DNA of 22,250 nt from Asterionellopsis glacialis (GCA_014885115.2 WKLE02000629.1:1448-23697), one strand, 5' to 3'; positions 1 through 8,645 are shown, counted from the stretch's first letter. The notes: generated by a model not told the origin, from the sequence alone. Numbers and translations: made by a program.

Positions 1-195
1 AATGCTATGTTATTAAAATGACAGAATCCAACTTGAAAAACAACTTTTGGTCAGACCAGTCTTGAGTTATGGTTACCTGCATTTGTGTGCACGTTTCGTG
101 GTTTTGGAATTATTATAATTTAAGGCAATTTTGGTGAGCTTCTAATGCAATGGTGCCAGCTAGTTGTATTGTGTGGCAAAGTGACCATTGGTGTG

Positions 196-381
196 CTAAA
201 ATTTCAATGCTGGTTCATTATATGCATTAGATATGGTTCCTATTTCCACTTGAATCCTTGTGTCAGAAAGTGCAGGAAGAAGTTGTGCCAAGGCTGCTCT
301 AATTTTCTCATATCCCACCCAATTTGCTACAGCAAGGAAGTTTTCTTCAGGATGGGGATATGATTTGGGATTTTTAGTAGT
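196..381 (-). other. Open stretch without start codon, possible decayed coding segment
   Basis: A 61-codon open stretch runs on the minus strand from just after a TGA to a TAG at 196-198. It has no ATG at its beginning. Its translation has a coding-like composition (helical middle with YEKIRAALAQLLPALSD, then VEIGTISNAYNEP), which is why it is listed. It lies on the same strand as, and downstream of, the transposase-like relic at 916-1736, so it could be the C-terminal remains of the same element, or the last exon of an unrelated gene. I do not recognise the family. Confidence 0.25.
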
Positions 382-915
382 TCAAGAGTACCTGGTACCT
401 GGTACAGTGTGTGAGTCTGCTTTTTTGTTGCAAACTTGTTCTACATATGGTATGTAGCAATTGAATCTAAATAGCATAGGCTAGGTCCTACTCAAGCTAC
501 AGTATCCTAGCCAATAGGCCCAAAAATTTAGCACAGCTCTATTGATGCTACCTGATAATGGTACTACTGTGAGCTCTGATATTGGAACAAATCAAAAACC
601 TGTGATTTAATTGCTGCTGTATGTTGTACATAGAACTACTAGTAAAACATAAATAGAGTGGTTCGCCATTTAAGAAACAGAATTTCCTAAAAAAAATCAG
701 CACTCACTTTATTTATGGAATTATTACTTTCTCAACAGTTTTGGAAAGGTCTCAGCAAGATGCTTCAGGGAAAAAAATCGGAGCAAATTTTTTTCAGTAA
801 TTCATGAGATAGGACAAAAACAAACAATTTTTTTTTCACAATGTCAAAAAACATCCTGCTCAATAAGAAATAATTGACCTCATGTAGACCTCATGTAGAA
901 CCTAGTACTAAAATG
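382..915. other. Non-coding stretch, AT-rich
   Basis: I see no convincing coding frame here on either strand. It contains several A or T runs, a GGTACC site at 394-399 inside a small cluster of GGTAC motifs, and a perfect 11-base tandem duplication (unit GACCTCATGTA) at 876-897. If the relic upstream was once a full transposase, its catalytic half should have lain here, but no recognisable acidic triad region remains. Confidence 0.5.
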
Positions 916-1736
916 TTATTGCATATTACTATTTATAGCTGTCCTGTCTGTTATTGTACTCTGAGCCTTCACAAGGTGTTTTTAATATAACCTTTTTTGG
1001 AGCACCATAAGGAATAATTCTTTGGGATATCATTTGTGATGCTTGTCCTTTTGTTAGAGAAGGCTGTACTAGTTCTTGAACAGTATCAATTAAGGCTGCC
1101 CTGTTCATGCCTTCATTAGTTCTGTCTCTCCTTGCTGCACATGGTCCAAGTAAATCACAATCATCCTGGATAAGAAGGGGCAGCTTACCAACACCTCTGC
1201 CTAATTGGCGTCTTCTTGTTATGTTGGGATGGACATATTTATACAAAGTGTCCAATGAGATTCCAACTTTGGTGGCATATATTCAAAGTTCTTGAGTATT
1301 TTTTTTACAGGATCACCATTAATATCAAGGGCTCCCCCTTTTGAGTCAAGCCAGTTTTCTACAGCTGTAGAAAATGCTTCTTTATGATCCCTGACCCAAT
1401 TTACTCTTGGTTTCTTTTTTTTTTGGCAAAGCTAGTTACTACTGTCTTCTTTTTGTTCCTGCTGTTTTCTTTATCAGCAGCATGCTGGCTAGTGGTGGCT
1501 TTCTTTTTTAGAGAGGGCTTCAACGGTGGACAACCTCTACCCCATTTTAGCACAACATTTATTTTTTCTCCAGGTTGAAATCTTTTCTTTGGACAATCTC
1601 TTTTCTGTTTGAATAAAGACCTGGTGTCTTTTGTACCTTCATGATGCTTGCTCTGTACAGGATGACAACAATAAAAAAAAATGAGGGAATCAAATGTGTA
1701 GTTGATTGTTATTGGTGAATAAAGTTCTGAAACCAC
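916..1736 (-). pseudogene. Decayed transposase-like gene (helix-turn-helix half), at least three frameshifts
   Basis: Four minus-strand segments in changing frames read as one protein. Segment one (about 1736-1420) is Lys/Arg-rich and ends in KKKATTSQHAADKENSRNKK. A run of ten A (minus strand, 1424-1415) moves the frame to a segment with NWVRDHKEAFSTAVENWLDS. Near 1275-1285 the frame shifts to one containing ISLDTLYKYVHPN, RRRQLGRGVGK and RDRTNEGMNRAALIDTVQEL. Near 975-985 it shifts again to VKAQSTITDRTAI and a stop at 916-918. The order, a helix-turn-helix-like part followed by a NEGMNRAA..L..EL helix and a VKAQ.T..DRTA linker, matches from memory a family of DDE-type transposase-like proteins common in diatom genomes. 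The catalytic domain is not visible. The frameshifts indicate a dead copy, although an assembly error in the A run cannot be excluded for that one site. Confidence 0.6.
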
Positions 1737-2080
1737 AGGGTGTACATTTTTAGTATTATTTATGCGGTTGTGATGATGTAAGCAATCATTGCAATGGCAT
1801 CAGAATCTGTTGTTGATTGTTGTTTAATGAAGTTGACACCACAGGGTGTGCCTTTTTAGTATCATTCACATTTATTTCATGCAATGACGACATCAGAATC
1901 TGTTGTTGGTTGTTGTTGTTGAATGAAGTTGACACCACAGGGCATGAGTTTTAGTATTATTGCTATGTATTCTATGCAATGCCATCAGAATCTGTTGTTG
2001 ATTGTTGTTGCTGAACAATGTTGACACCACAGCCAGGGCATATTTATTTTATGTTATTGTGGAGGAGTTGACACCAAGAA
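1722..2080. repeat. Tandem repeat, about 3.5 imperfect copies of a 92-106 bp unit
   Basis: The landmark GACACCACAG occurs at 1835, 1931 and 2023, with a degenerate form (GAAACCACAG) at 1729. The landmark CATCAGAATCTGTTGTTG occurs at 1798, 1891 and 1983. Spacings are 106, 96 and 92 bases for the first landmark and 93 and 92 for the second. Each unit runs from the CACCACAG block through a variable TTTTAGTAT part to a TTG-rich tail. The last copy is partial, with a further GTTGACACC at about 2067. The array abuts the 5' end of the transposase-like relic, so it could be a terminal or subterminal part of that element, or an independent minisatellite. Confidence 0.75.
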
Positions 2081-2748
2081 GCAAATACATTTTCTTAGAT
2101 GGCTGCTTCTGGCACCTTTGGTACCTTTGGTGGTGGTGTCAACCACAGCATGTTATATTTTTAATTAAAAATCCTCCATCACATTGTTCTCTTATTCTTC
2201 TTGTTGTTGTTCTTGGTGGTCTTGTAGTTCCTGGTTGTGGTAGTCTCCTGCTGTTGCTTCACCACCATGAGCTACAGAAGTGGAGTTTCGTCGCCCGAGA
2301 TTGGGTACAAGGAACAGGCCTAGGTTCTTCACCTCCTGTGGCATGCCTCGACTTTCGTGGACCACCAAAAAAGAAAACAATTGTTGTTACTATGGAAAAG
2401 AACGAACTCGTGATTGGGGAGAGTGCAAGTGTCAGCAACGGAGGATGGATTAGAAAGTGCAAAACCTCAACATTTAGATCTTTATGAGGATGACTCCTTC
2501 TACTAGTTGTACAGTACCATATAAACATATTAGGGTTAGCATCTAGACTAGAGAGGACTAGAGAGAGAGTTTGATTCTATATTTTTTTTGATTTCCCGTT
2601 CTCAAAACGTGGTTCAGTGTGCGGCCGAGTCAACAAAATAGCGAGTCTCTTTGATCTTCTGGCAATGTTGGTCGAACGACGCACGCTTTAAACCAAATCC
2701 ATTCAGTAGGAAACAGTTGGTACTCTAGTAGAGGCTATATTGTTGACG
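2081..2748. other. Upstream region of the ALG5 gene, no clear gene
   Basis: An open frame crosses 2002-2487 on the plus strand but starts inside the tandem repeat, is rich in Leu/Val/Trp from TTG and TGG runs, and shows no family motif, so I do not call it. The last 200 bases, with the AT run near 2578-2592 followed by more GC-balanced sequence, are the likely promoter and 5' leader of the glucosyltransferase gene that starts at 2749. Confidence 0.4.
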
Positions 2749-3786
2749 ATGATGACGATCGCACATCTTGAAGCACCTCCTATTGTGATGGCACTGCTAC
2801 TTCTCTTTGTAGTTACTTTGGCATACATTTTTTACCCCGCATACATTGTCGCTTTGGCAGATAGTTTGCCTATCGAGGAAGAGTTGATTTCTCCAAAAAA
2901 TAGCAATGGTGGGAAATCTTCATCACAACCGCTCTTATCTATTGTGGTACCTGCATACAATGAAGAGGAACGATTACCGATAATGCTTGATTCGGCTCTG
3001 AACTATCTTGAAAGTCACCGGGAAACAGTTTTAAATACCTGCCGTGCCATTGCTCTAAAACGAGGTGAATCTATACCTCTTACTTCTTCACAAATCGAAT
3101 GGCTTCTTGTAAGTGATGGTTCGAAAGATGGGACTTGTGATATCGTACGACAATACGGGAAGAAGCGGAGGTCTCCAAATGATTCATGGAAACTAATTGA
3201 ACTCAAACGGAATGGTGGAAAGGGTGCCGCTGTCAAGGCTGGTATGATTCGTACAACAGGAATGTTATGTCTCATGGTTGACGCTGATGGAGCTACTGAA
3301 TTTGGAAAAGGATTAGAACTAGTTTTAGATCAGCTACTAGAGTCATTAGAGGGTGGTGGTACAGTGTTGAGAACTGGTGCAGCTGTCTTTGGTTCTAGAG
3401 CACACTTGGTCAAAGATAAAAGCGTTGCACAACGTAGCTTTGTTCGCAATCTACTTATGCACGCCTTTCAATTCTTTGTGAAATTCTTTGTCACAACGCA
3501 TGTACGTGATACACAGTGCGGGTTTAAGTTATTTACAAGAGACGCCACAGTCGCAGTCTTTAGGAATTTACACCTTCGTCGTTGGGCATTTGACACTGAG
3601 GTTGTGGTCCGTGCGGAACAGCTTGGTATTCCAATTTCGGAAGTATCTGTACCGTGGCATGAGGTAGATGGAAGCAAACTTAGCACAAGCAAGATTGCAC
3701 TAGCACTTGTGAGTTTGAGTATGTTGCGTGACATGATTTGTGTTCGGGCATGTTACGCATTGCGAATATGGAAAATCAAACGATGA
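2749..3786 (+). CDS. ALG5: Dolichyl-phosphate beta-glucosyltransferase (GT2 family)
   Basis: The 345-residue product transfers glucose from UDP-glucose to dolichyl phosphate on the cytosolic face of the ER, making the donor for the last glucose additions to the N-glycan precursor. One hydrophobic segment at about 11-31 anchors the N-terminus. The GT-A fold follows: SIVVPAYNEEERLP (64-77), VSDGSKDGT (121-129), LKRNGGKGAAVKAGM (152-166), the metal-binding DADGA (178-182), FGSRAH (214-219), DTQCGFKLF (254-262), RRWAFDTEVVVRA (277-289) and VPWHEVDGSKL (301-311). Length and motif order match ALG5, and VPWHEVDGSKL separates it from dolichyl-phosphate mannosyltransferase DPM1. The frame is open upstream to TTG codons, but the first ATG is 2749, with A at -3; a second ATG follows directly. 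No intron is needed. It is convergent with the CRAL-TRIO gene. Confidence 0.93.
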   Translation: MMTIAHLEAPPIVMALLLLFVVTLAYIFYPAYIVALADSLPIEEELISPKNSNGGKSSSQPLLSIVVPAYNEEERLPIMLDSALNYLESHRETVLNTCRAIALKRGESIPLTSSQIEWLLVSDGSKDGTCDIVRQYGKKRRSPNDSWKLIELKRNGGKGAAVKAGMIRTTGMLCLMVDADGATEFGKGLELVLDQLLESLEGGGTVLRTGAAVFGSRAHLVKDKSVAQRSFVRNLLMHAFQFFVKFFVTTHVRDTQCGFKLFTRDATVAVFRNLHLRRWAFDTEVVVRAEQLGIPISEVSVPWHEVDGSKLSTSKIALALVSLSMLRDMICVRACYALRIWKIKR

Positions 3787-4170
3787 ATTTCAAGACAAGA
3801 AGATAGCCCTGTAATTTTATACGCATGTCTGCTACATTTCGCTGCCAACCGCAAAAATACCAAGAAATGTAGGCCATAAAGAAGCTTCCCAATTACAACT
3901 GATGTAGAGGGAAGTAAAATCCAAAATACCTTTCCGAAATTGATTGACTTGTCTCATCTTTTACTGGTGTAGGACTAAAGATTATTTTAAAATTATGGCT
4001 GCCAACATTCTCAACTCTGGACGTTGAAGGTGTTCACAGATTTGAGTTTTTTTTCAGAATTTTCTTTCTGGAGATCACAAAGAATTGATCGCGTGATACG
4101 TAAGTTGTTTGCTGTTGATGTCTACTATATCACTACGTGCAGTGTATTAAGTTTTTTCAAATTTTGTCTT
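3787..4170. other. Convergent intergenic region between ALG5 and CRAL-TRIO genes
   Basis: The two flanking genes end facing each other across 384 bases, so this stretch holds both 3' untranslated regions. I see no canonical AATAAA close to either stop codon, and no coding frame or repeat. Confidence 0.5.
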
Positions 4171-5202
4171 TCAAGCTGTAACTTTTACTTCGTCATACGA
4201 CAGCCCACCACGACAAAGGTTCAAACCTTCTCCAGCATCCTTAGGAATGGGATCAGTAGGACAAAGATTTACTGGACCTGATCCACCAAGATAGCTAGGC
4301 AACCTTTCTACATCTAGGTTTCCATGCGTTTCAAGAGACGGCTGGAAGGAGGACCCAAGAATCTGAACTTTCTCGCGAGAGGCTTGGGGCAGTAAAGGTG
4401 ATATCATTTTCCAAATTCCTGTAAATACCCATGGAGCATTGATGATTGTAACAGTCCTGGAAATTTCTGGAAAGTATGTCTTACCGACAGCCGAAAAGGT
4501 TTTGATAATGGACATGTGTCGTAGTATTTGGGAGCCAATTCCCTTGACATCAATGACAAATGCAGAACGAACAAGTTCTTTTCGATTCAAACTTTCCCGT
4601 CTTCCCGCCCGTAGCGCATCCTCCAGCATTACCACAAAGCAATTCAACATGAGATCCTCCATTTTCTCACGTGCCATTCCATGAAAATCGGCCTTTCCCA
4701 TACGTTGCAAGATGATGGGAGATCCGTCCTTGGCAGCTTCTTCTAACCGTATACCATAAAAGTGACGACTTGCTACTTTGGCACGTTCACTCTGAGGTTC
4801 CCACTTCCATGATCCATCTGATGATGTTACTCCGAATTCATTCATTAGATCTTTCACTTTGAAGTCTTTTCTCCACGCATGTGTATCTCGAAGCATTTTT
4901 TCGGCATCGTCTAAAATTCCTTCGCGAGCATCAAGGAAACGAAGAAGTGTAGATGGATCAGTGAGAATCCCATCATCATCCTTGATATCCTCGACTCTTT
5001 TCGACAATCCTACCACATCACCCACTTTTTCATTTGGAACACCGTAGTGTAGTGCTACGTTTTCGTCGACAGTGGTGTTGGGAATCCAATGCGATGGTTT
5101 TTCTTCATGCAACGCACACATGACACGGGATTTTTTCAAGGAAACTAGAGCGAGAAGTGAGAAAGCTTTCAACGGTCTTGACAGTAAACGAACGTGATGC
5201 AT
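4171..5202 (-). CDS. CRAL-TRIO (Sec14-like) lipid-binding protein
   Basis: The 343-residue product belongs to the Sec14/CRAL-TRIO family, which binds a phospholipid or other hydrophobic ligand in a closed pocket and moves or presents it at membranes. The CRAL-TRIO N-terminal helix bundle is seen at about 83-116 (LLRFLDAREGILDDAEKML, then AWRKDF). The lipid-binding domain spans about 148-308: SPIILQRMGK (161-170), FVIDVKGIG (215-223), YFPEISRTVTIINAPWVFTG (243-262), IWKMISPLLP (263-272) and the closing LPSYLGG (301-307). Residues 1-34 are basic and hydrophobic without acidic residues until 33, which could be an organelle presequence; this is uncertain. The ATG at 5202 is the first in the frame and has G at -3. 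No intron is needed. Ligand specificity cannot be read from the sequence. Confidence 0.9.
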   Translation of the reverse strand: MHHVRLLSRPLKAFSLLALVSLKKSRVMCALHEEKPSHWIPNTTVDENVALHYGVPNEKVGDVVGLSKRVEDIKDDDGILTDPSTLLRFLDAREGILDDAEKMLRDTHAWRKDFKVKDLMNEFGVTSSDGSWKWEPQSERAKVASRHFYGIRLEEAAKDGSPIILQRMGKADFHGMAREKMEDLMLNCFVVMLEDALRAGRRESLNRKELVRSAFVIDVKGIGSQILRHMSIIKTFSAVGKTYFPEISRTVTIINAPWVFTGIWKMISPLLPQASREKVQILGSSFQPSLETHGNLDVERLPSYLGGSGPVNLCPTDPIPKDAGEGLNLCRGGLSYDEVKVTA

Positions 5203-5285
5203 GCCTTAAATTGGCACTGGCTCTTCAGGTGTATTTGACGACGACGACCCAAAAATACCGGTGTAGCAAATCTGACTCTATAAAG

Positions 5286-5312
5286 GTATTATAGTATTTA
5301 ATATATATAAAA
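5286..5312 (-). promoter_or_regulatory. Possible TATA-like element of the CRAL-TRIO gene
   Basis: An AT-only tract containing TATATATA lies 90-110 bases upstream of the minus-strand start codon at 5202. Position fits a core promoter with a short leader, but AT-rich tracts are frequent in this window, so this is only a candidate. Confidence 0.3.
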
Positions 5313-6160
5313 CAACTTTGAAACTTGCTCTCATTGATGATAGACTAATGCAAGTCGAGCGCGCAAGGTATGTGTGGCATTATTTGAATTTTTTTAGAGA
5401 TGATTGTCTACCGGTATGCTGTATCCGAAGGCTCTTGTACTACTAGCTAGAGACTAGTTTATTGTACGAGTACAAAGGACTTCCTTATTGTGAACCGAAA
5501 CTGATCCGATTCAAATGACCCAAATAACAAATATGTAAAAAAAAATCAGAAATCCTGCATACGCCTTTTTGAGGTTCTCGACTTGAGGATGGAGTTCAAA
5601 TGCTACATCATAGTCTAGTTCATGAAAGTCATGAGGTCTGAGGGACGGGAAAGTGCGAAATGCCAAGAGGAAGAAGTCTATTCAACAATATCATTATTTT
5701 TTATTTTGGAAACCCCCTAAACCAGATACTTTTTGTTTTTAGCAGCGAACAAAACAGCAAAGACTATCATCTTTGAATCTTCCTACATCATATAGAGTTC
5801 CCGGTTTTAGTACCGGTCATGATTAGTTAGTACCGGTCACCATATTACATTAAAAAATGCTGATACGGTTCTATAACCTACTTGCTTTGAGTCTAACGAT
5901 GTAGATAGATGCTCTCATTGTAAAGATTAATCCTGATGAATAGAGACCACAAATTAAAAATTACAGTATCTACCTTAATGAATGAGGGCCAAGGCTTTTA
6001 GTTATTCATTAGCATACAAAGAATAACTGTAGATTCTGTAGATTCTGAGTATGTATTGATTATTCCAATGCATTATCTTTGGGATTTGCGTCGTACGCCG
6101 TGTTGGTGTGTATGTTGATCATCTACCGAGGTGATTGTTTTCATCAAGTTCAAGGCACCA
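5313..6160. other. Intergenic region, no gene seen
   Basis: No frame here looks coding. It holds the upstream region of the CRAL-TRIO gene and the 3' region of the gene ending at 6161. The 12-base motif TAGTACCGGTCA occurs twice in direct orientation, at 5808-5819 and 5828-5839. A duplicated TGTAGATTCT lies near 6028-6046. Confidence 0.5.
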
Positions 6161-6790
6161 TTACAGTATCATCTTGAGCACTACAAGACCCAAGAAAACA
6201 ATGTTACCAACTTCCAGCCCCTCTAATCGTCGACCATTAAGAGCTGCCGATGGATTTCCCAGTTCAACAGTTTCTAATGTGGATTCAATATGTTCAGGGT
6301 CAATTCGACCGTCTTCATGCATCCTATCAAGCCATTCATTGTAAGCAACAGTATATTCGTCAGTAGTAGGAGCTCTCTCTACCGCATCTGTACCCTCAGG
6401 ACAAGCACATTTATCTTCCATTCGACGTGCATCACTTCCGACATTAAGTTTTCTGGCAATATTTGCAGCATCAGAAAACAAAGGTGTATTTGAGGTGCAT
6501 CGACGGCACGTTCCAACAACAAGAAATTGTACTCGGAATGATTGATCTTCTTCAAAAAGTGTTGGAGGACGTATTGGTACAATTTCTTCTACAGTAGAAT
6601 TCACTATCCTTCGAGAGAATGGATCACAAGTACTTTTAGCCAACTCATTGTACGTGACACGAACACCATTTTCGGTGGTGTTCAATTCGGCCACTAACAC
6701 CTCATCCACGTTTCCAGCAAACTCCAAGGTCATTTGCCTTTCGAATGTGTTCAATGCATCACCAGTACACTCATCGTCAAGAAGACTCAT
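6161..6790 (-). CDS. Small cysteine-containing protein of unknown function, probable last exon or whole of a secreted/membrane protein
   Basis: The open frame gives 209 residues. Residues 19-90 have the alternation of an alpha/beta domain (LEFAGNVDEVLVAEL, RVTYNELAKSTCDPF). Then comes FLVVGTCRRCTSNTPLFSDA (89-108), and a CAC pair at 128-130, followed by TTDEYTVAYNEWLDRM (142-157). The tail 190-209 is hydrophobic. From memory, a GTCR.C....LF.DA block, a CxC pair and an F/YxxAYN segment recur together in many uncharacterised, predicted secreted diatom proteins; I know no assigned function. The ATG at 6790 has C at -3, a poor context, the protein lacks a signal peptide, and an in-frame TAG (acceptor-like TTAG) lies 12 bases before it. 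A 5' exon supplying a signal peptide is therefore plausible but was not found. The hydrophobic tail could be a membrane anchor or GPI signal. Confidence 0.7.
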   Translation of the reverse strand: MSLLDDECTGDALNTFERQMTLEFAGNVDEVLVAELNTTENGVRVTYNELAKSTCDPFSRRIVNSTVEEIVPIRPPTLFEEDQSFRVQFLVVGTCRRCTSNTPLFSDAANIARKLNVGSDARRMEDKCACPEGTDAVERAPTTDEYTVAYNEWLDRMHEDGRIDPEHIESTLETVELGNPSAALNGRRLEGLEVGNIVFLGLVVLKMIL

Positions 6791-7575
6791 GAGTTGTAAC
6801 AGCTAATTTTGTGCTATTAAATAGCAAATTCAAACAGTGTTCTGCAGCGCCTTGACAATGGACGACTTTGCTGAGGTATTACTGTAGATGTGGAATACAA
6901 CACTCGATCGTAGGACCCAGACGACTGGTTGTTACAGACAGTGTGGACAACAACTTTCATGCAGCACCGCCAGCCTCAGGGCACGCGAGTATCTCGGTCC
7001 TGTGTCCTGTTACATCATGGTATTGGGTAACATTGACCCAACGGCCGTGAAGGGACTCTAAAGAGACTAGGGTACTTTATTTCCTTCAAAACACAACATC
7101 TTAATTATCTTTTTTCTCTATATTCTCGTAGGCCTGTGATGGAAGGGACAAATTACGTCGTAACAATCAGTCCACATGTATGTATTTAATAAAACTTAAC
7201 TAAATCCCATGATTTCGATTATCATAGTTGTTGTCCGTTGACACAAGGATTTTTTTGTACAAAAATATTTCAAAGCTGTGTTTTTTCAATACATGCTGTG
7301 TGACGCACGAAATAAAATGTGTCTTTATTTGCACCAGAGGTATATTTCAACTTCAAAATCGTACGAGAAGACACATTTTGGAGGGTGCTTTCCCTGAAGG
7401 CGAAGTTTGTTCGTTGGCAGATAAACCTAATATGTTGAATGCAGATGTTTTCGTTCGTACGTGTACGGGTAATTGTACCTTGTACCACATATACCTCGGA
7501 CAATAACTTGGTATCTGTACCTGTTAGGTCTATACCGGCTACTTTAGATACCATAATAAGTACAGTATTGAAGGT
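6791..7575. other. Intergenic region with weak minus-strand frames
   Basis: About 6845-7060 is more GC-balanced than its surroundings and could hide the missing 5' exon of the neighbouring minus-strand gene, but I could not build one. A short inverted repeat, TTGGGT and ACCCAA, lies at 7023-7041. A minus-strand frame at 7270-7554 has an ATG and 94 codons but overlaps an equally open plus-strand frame and shows no motif, so it is not called. Confidence 0.4.
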
Positions 7576-7875
7576 TCACCACCTTACTGTCTGTGATAGT
7601 TTTTTTATTCCATATATAAGAAATCTATCTTGACGATATGAAATCTTTTCAAGTCTTTGCTTTGACCCTGCCGGTGACGAGGAGGCCAATACATATTCTC
7701 TCAGATCCGGTAAAAAGCCGTTATTATACTGAAAAGCTGTTTCAATCAACCCAAGTACCTGGTATCTATCTTCTGTAGACTCTGCTCCAGGTGGTTGTAT
7801 CTTATGTTCTTTGAATAGTTGGATCATCTCTATATAATATGTAACTTTAGTTCGGATACTTCGTTTTTGTAACAT
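7576..7875 (-). CDS. Possible small gene, unknown function
   Basis: A true ATG opens a 99-codon frame. The translation has an ordinary protein composition: charged N-terminus (MLQKRSIRTK), a hydrophilic linker with PPGAESTEDRYQ, an amphipathic part (LGLIETAFQYNNGFLPDLRE) and a basic C-terminus (KQRLEKISYRQDRF). There is no signal peptide or membrane segment, and no family I recognise. It could also be one exon of a longer minus-strand gene, as GT-containing donor-like sites occur near its end, but joins to the frame at 7270-7554 gave no clean model. Confidence 0.35.
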   Translation of the reverse strand: MLQKRSIRTKVTYYIEMIQLFKEHKIQPPGAESTEDRYQVLGLIETAFQYNNGFLPDLREYVLASSSPAGSKQRLEKISYRQDRFLIYGIKKLSQTVRW

Positions 7876-8420
7876 TCTGCTTCTACTCTATGATGTTTCG
7901 TGATTACTCAGTCCGACTGGTAATAATCTATGATTGGACTAAATAAATATAGGTAACTGCCAAATGGAAAAGGAGTGAGAATTCAGAATTCTATTTGAAA
8001 GCGACGTTTACATGTAAATATTTTCAGAAACGTAGTTTCACCAATATTAGCCTGAAAGGAATCTTTTCACGAAATTCTGAAAATGAAGATTCGCTCCTCG
8101 ATTTTCCACTTTTTCTCTCTACTGTATCATTGTATCCTTCCTCTTCTTTTTTAGGTTGCTGCTCGTACAAACTGTGTGTCGCATCCCAGTAGTGGTCAGA
8201 AGATCATTCAGCGATGAGGGGCTTAATCTCCATATGATATTCGCTTAAGTATGTCTTACTCACCCAATACCTTTGCGTCATTGTCAAATGTTGTAGCACT
8301 ATCAACTTTCTATCTGGAACGTGGCCCAGACGTGAATTGAGGTCACCAGCATAAATACCAGTAAAAGTAAATAAATAATAAATAAATACAACAACATAAC
8401 ATGCAAAACGCACGCACTTA
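7876..8420. other. Intergenic stretch with possible minus-strand exon fragments
   Basis: On the minus strand there is a strong donor (GTGAGT) at about 8264 and an acceptor-like CACACAG at about 8176, followed by a long open, Lys/Glu/Ser-rich frame to a TGA near 8047. I could not connect these in one consistent reading frame, so no gene is called. The plus strand shows nothing coding. Confidence 0.3.
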
Positions 8421-8645
8421 CCTGATCAAAACTCATCTTCACCGCGAAGTCAGACATCAATTTTTAACTTTATTAGAAGCGAAGTTCCTGATTAATGCTC
8501 AGAATTTTTTCATTCTCAAAGCTCCCCTGACGAGAAGCGAAGTTCCTGATAACAACTCATCTTCACCAAAAACTCAGACATTAAATTTTTAATTTTATTA
8601 ATCCAAAATACTCAGAATTTTCCGAGTTCCTAGGACGAGAGGCGA
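8421..8645 (-). repeat. Imperfect tandem duplication of an exon-like cassette
   Basis: Two copies, about 8421-8542 and 8543-8645, are offset by 124 bases. Read on the minus strand, each runs from CTTCGC.TCTCGTC through AAAATTCTGAG and TTAAAAATT to ATGTCTGA, then GGTGAAGATGAGTT and ATCAGG or its variant. Both copies thus carry an ATG opening MS[DE]F.VKMS. The copy nearer the window start ends in CAG followed by GTAAGT, a consensus splice donor; in the other copy the corresponding junction reads CAGGAACT and has lost the donor. It lies 135 bases before the start of the PIN-like gene on the other strand. Confidence 0.65.

Noticed and set aside
2002..2487. Plus-strand frame of 161 codons
   Set aside because: It starts inside the tandem repeat, is dominated by TTG and TGG runs giving Leu/Val/Trp, and shows no motif.
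2740..2748. Earlier start of ALG5 at TTG 2740
   Set aside because: The codon is TTG; in a nuclear eukaryotic gene the first ATG at 2749 is far more likely.
5350..5363. ATGCAAGTCGAGCG, as found near the 5' end of bacterial and plastid 16S rRNA
   Set aside because: The match is only about 14 bases and the neighbouring sequence shows none of the other conserved 16S blocks, so it is chance.
7270..7554. Second exon of the small minus-strand ORF at 7576-7875
   Set aside because: The only joins that keep the frame need introns of about 40 bases with weak sites, or run into a stop at once.
8204..8413. Minus-strand frame with GDLNSRLGHVPD, resembling the GDFN motif of LINE-type endonucleases
   Set aside because: The frame begins at GTG, the similarity is one short motif, and no other endonuclease or reverse transcriptase motif is visible around it.
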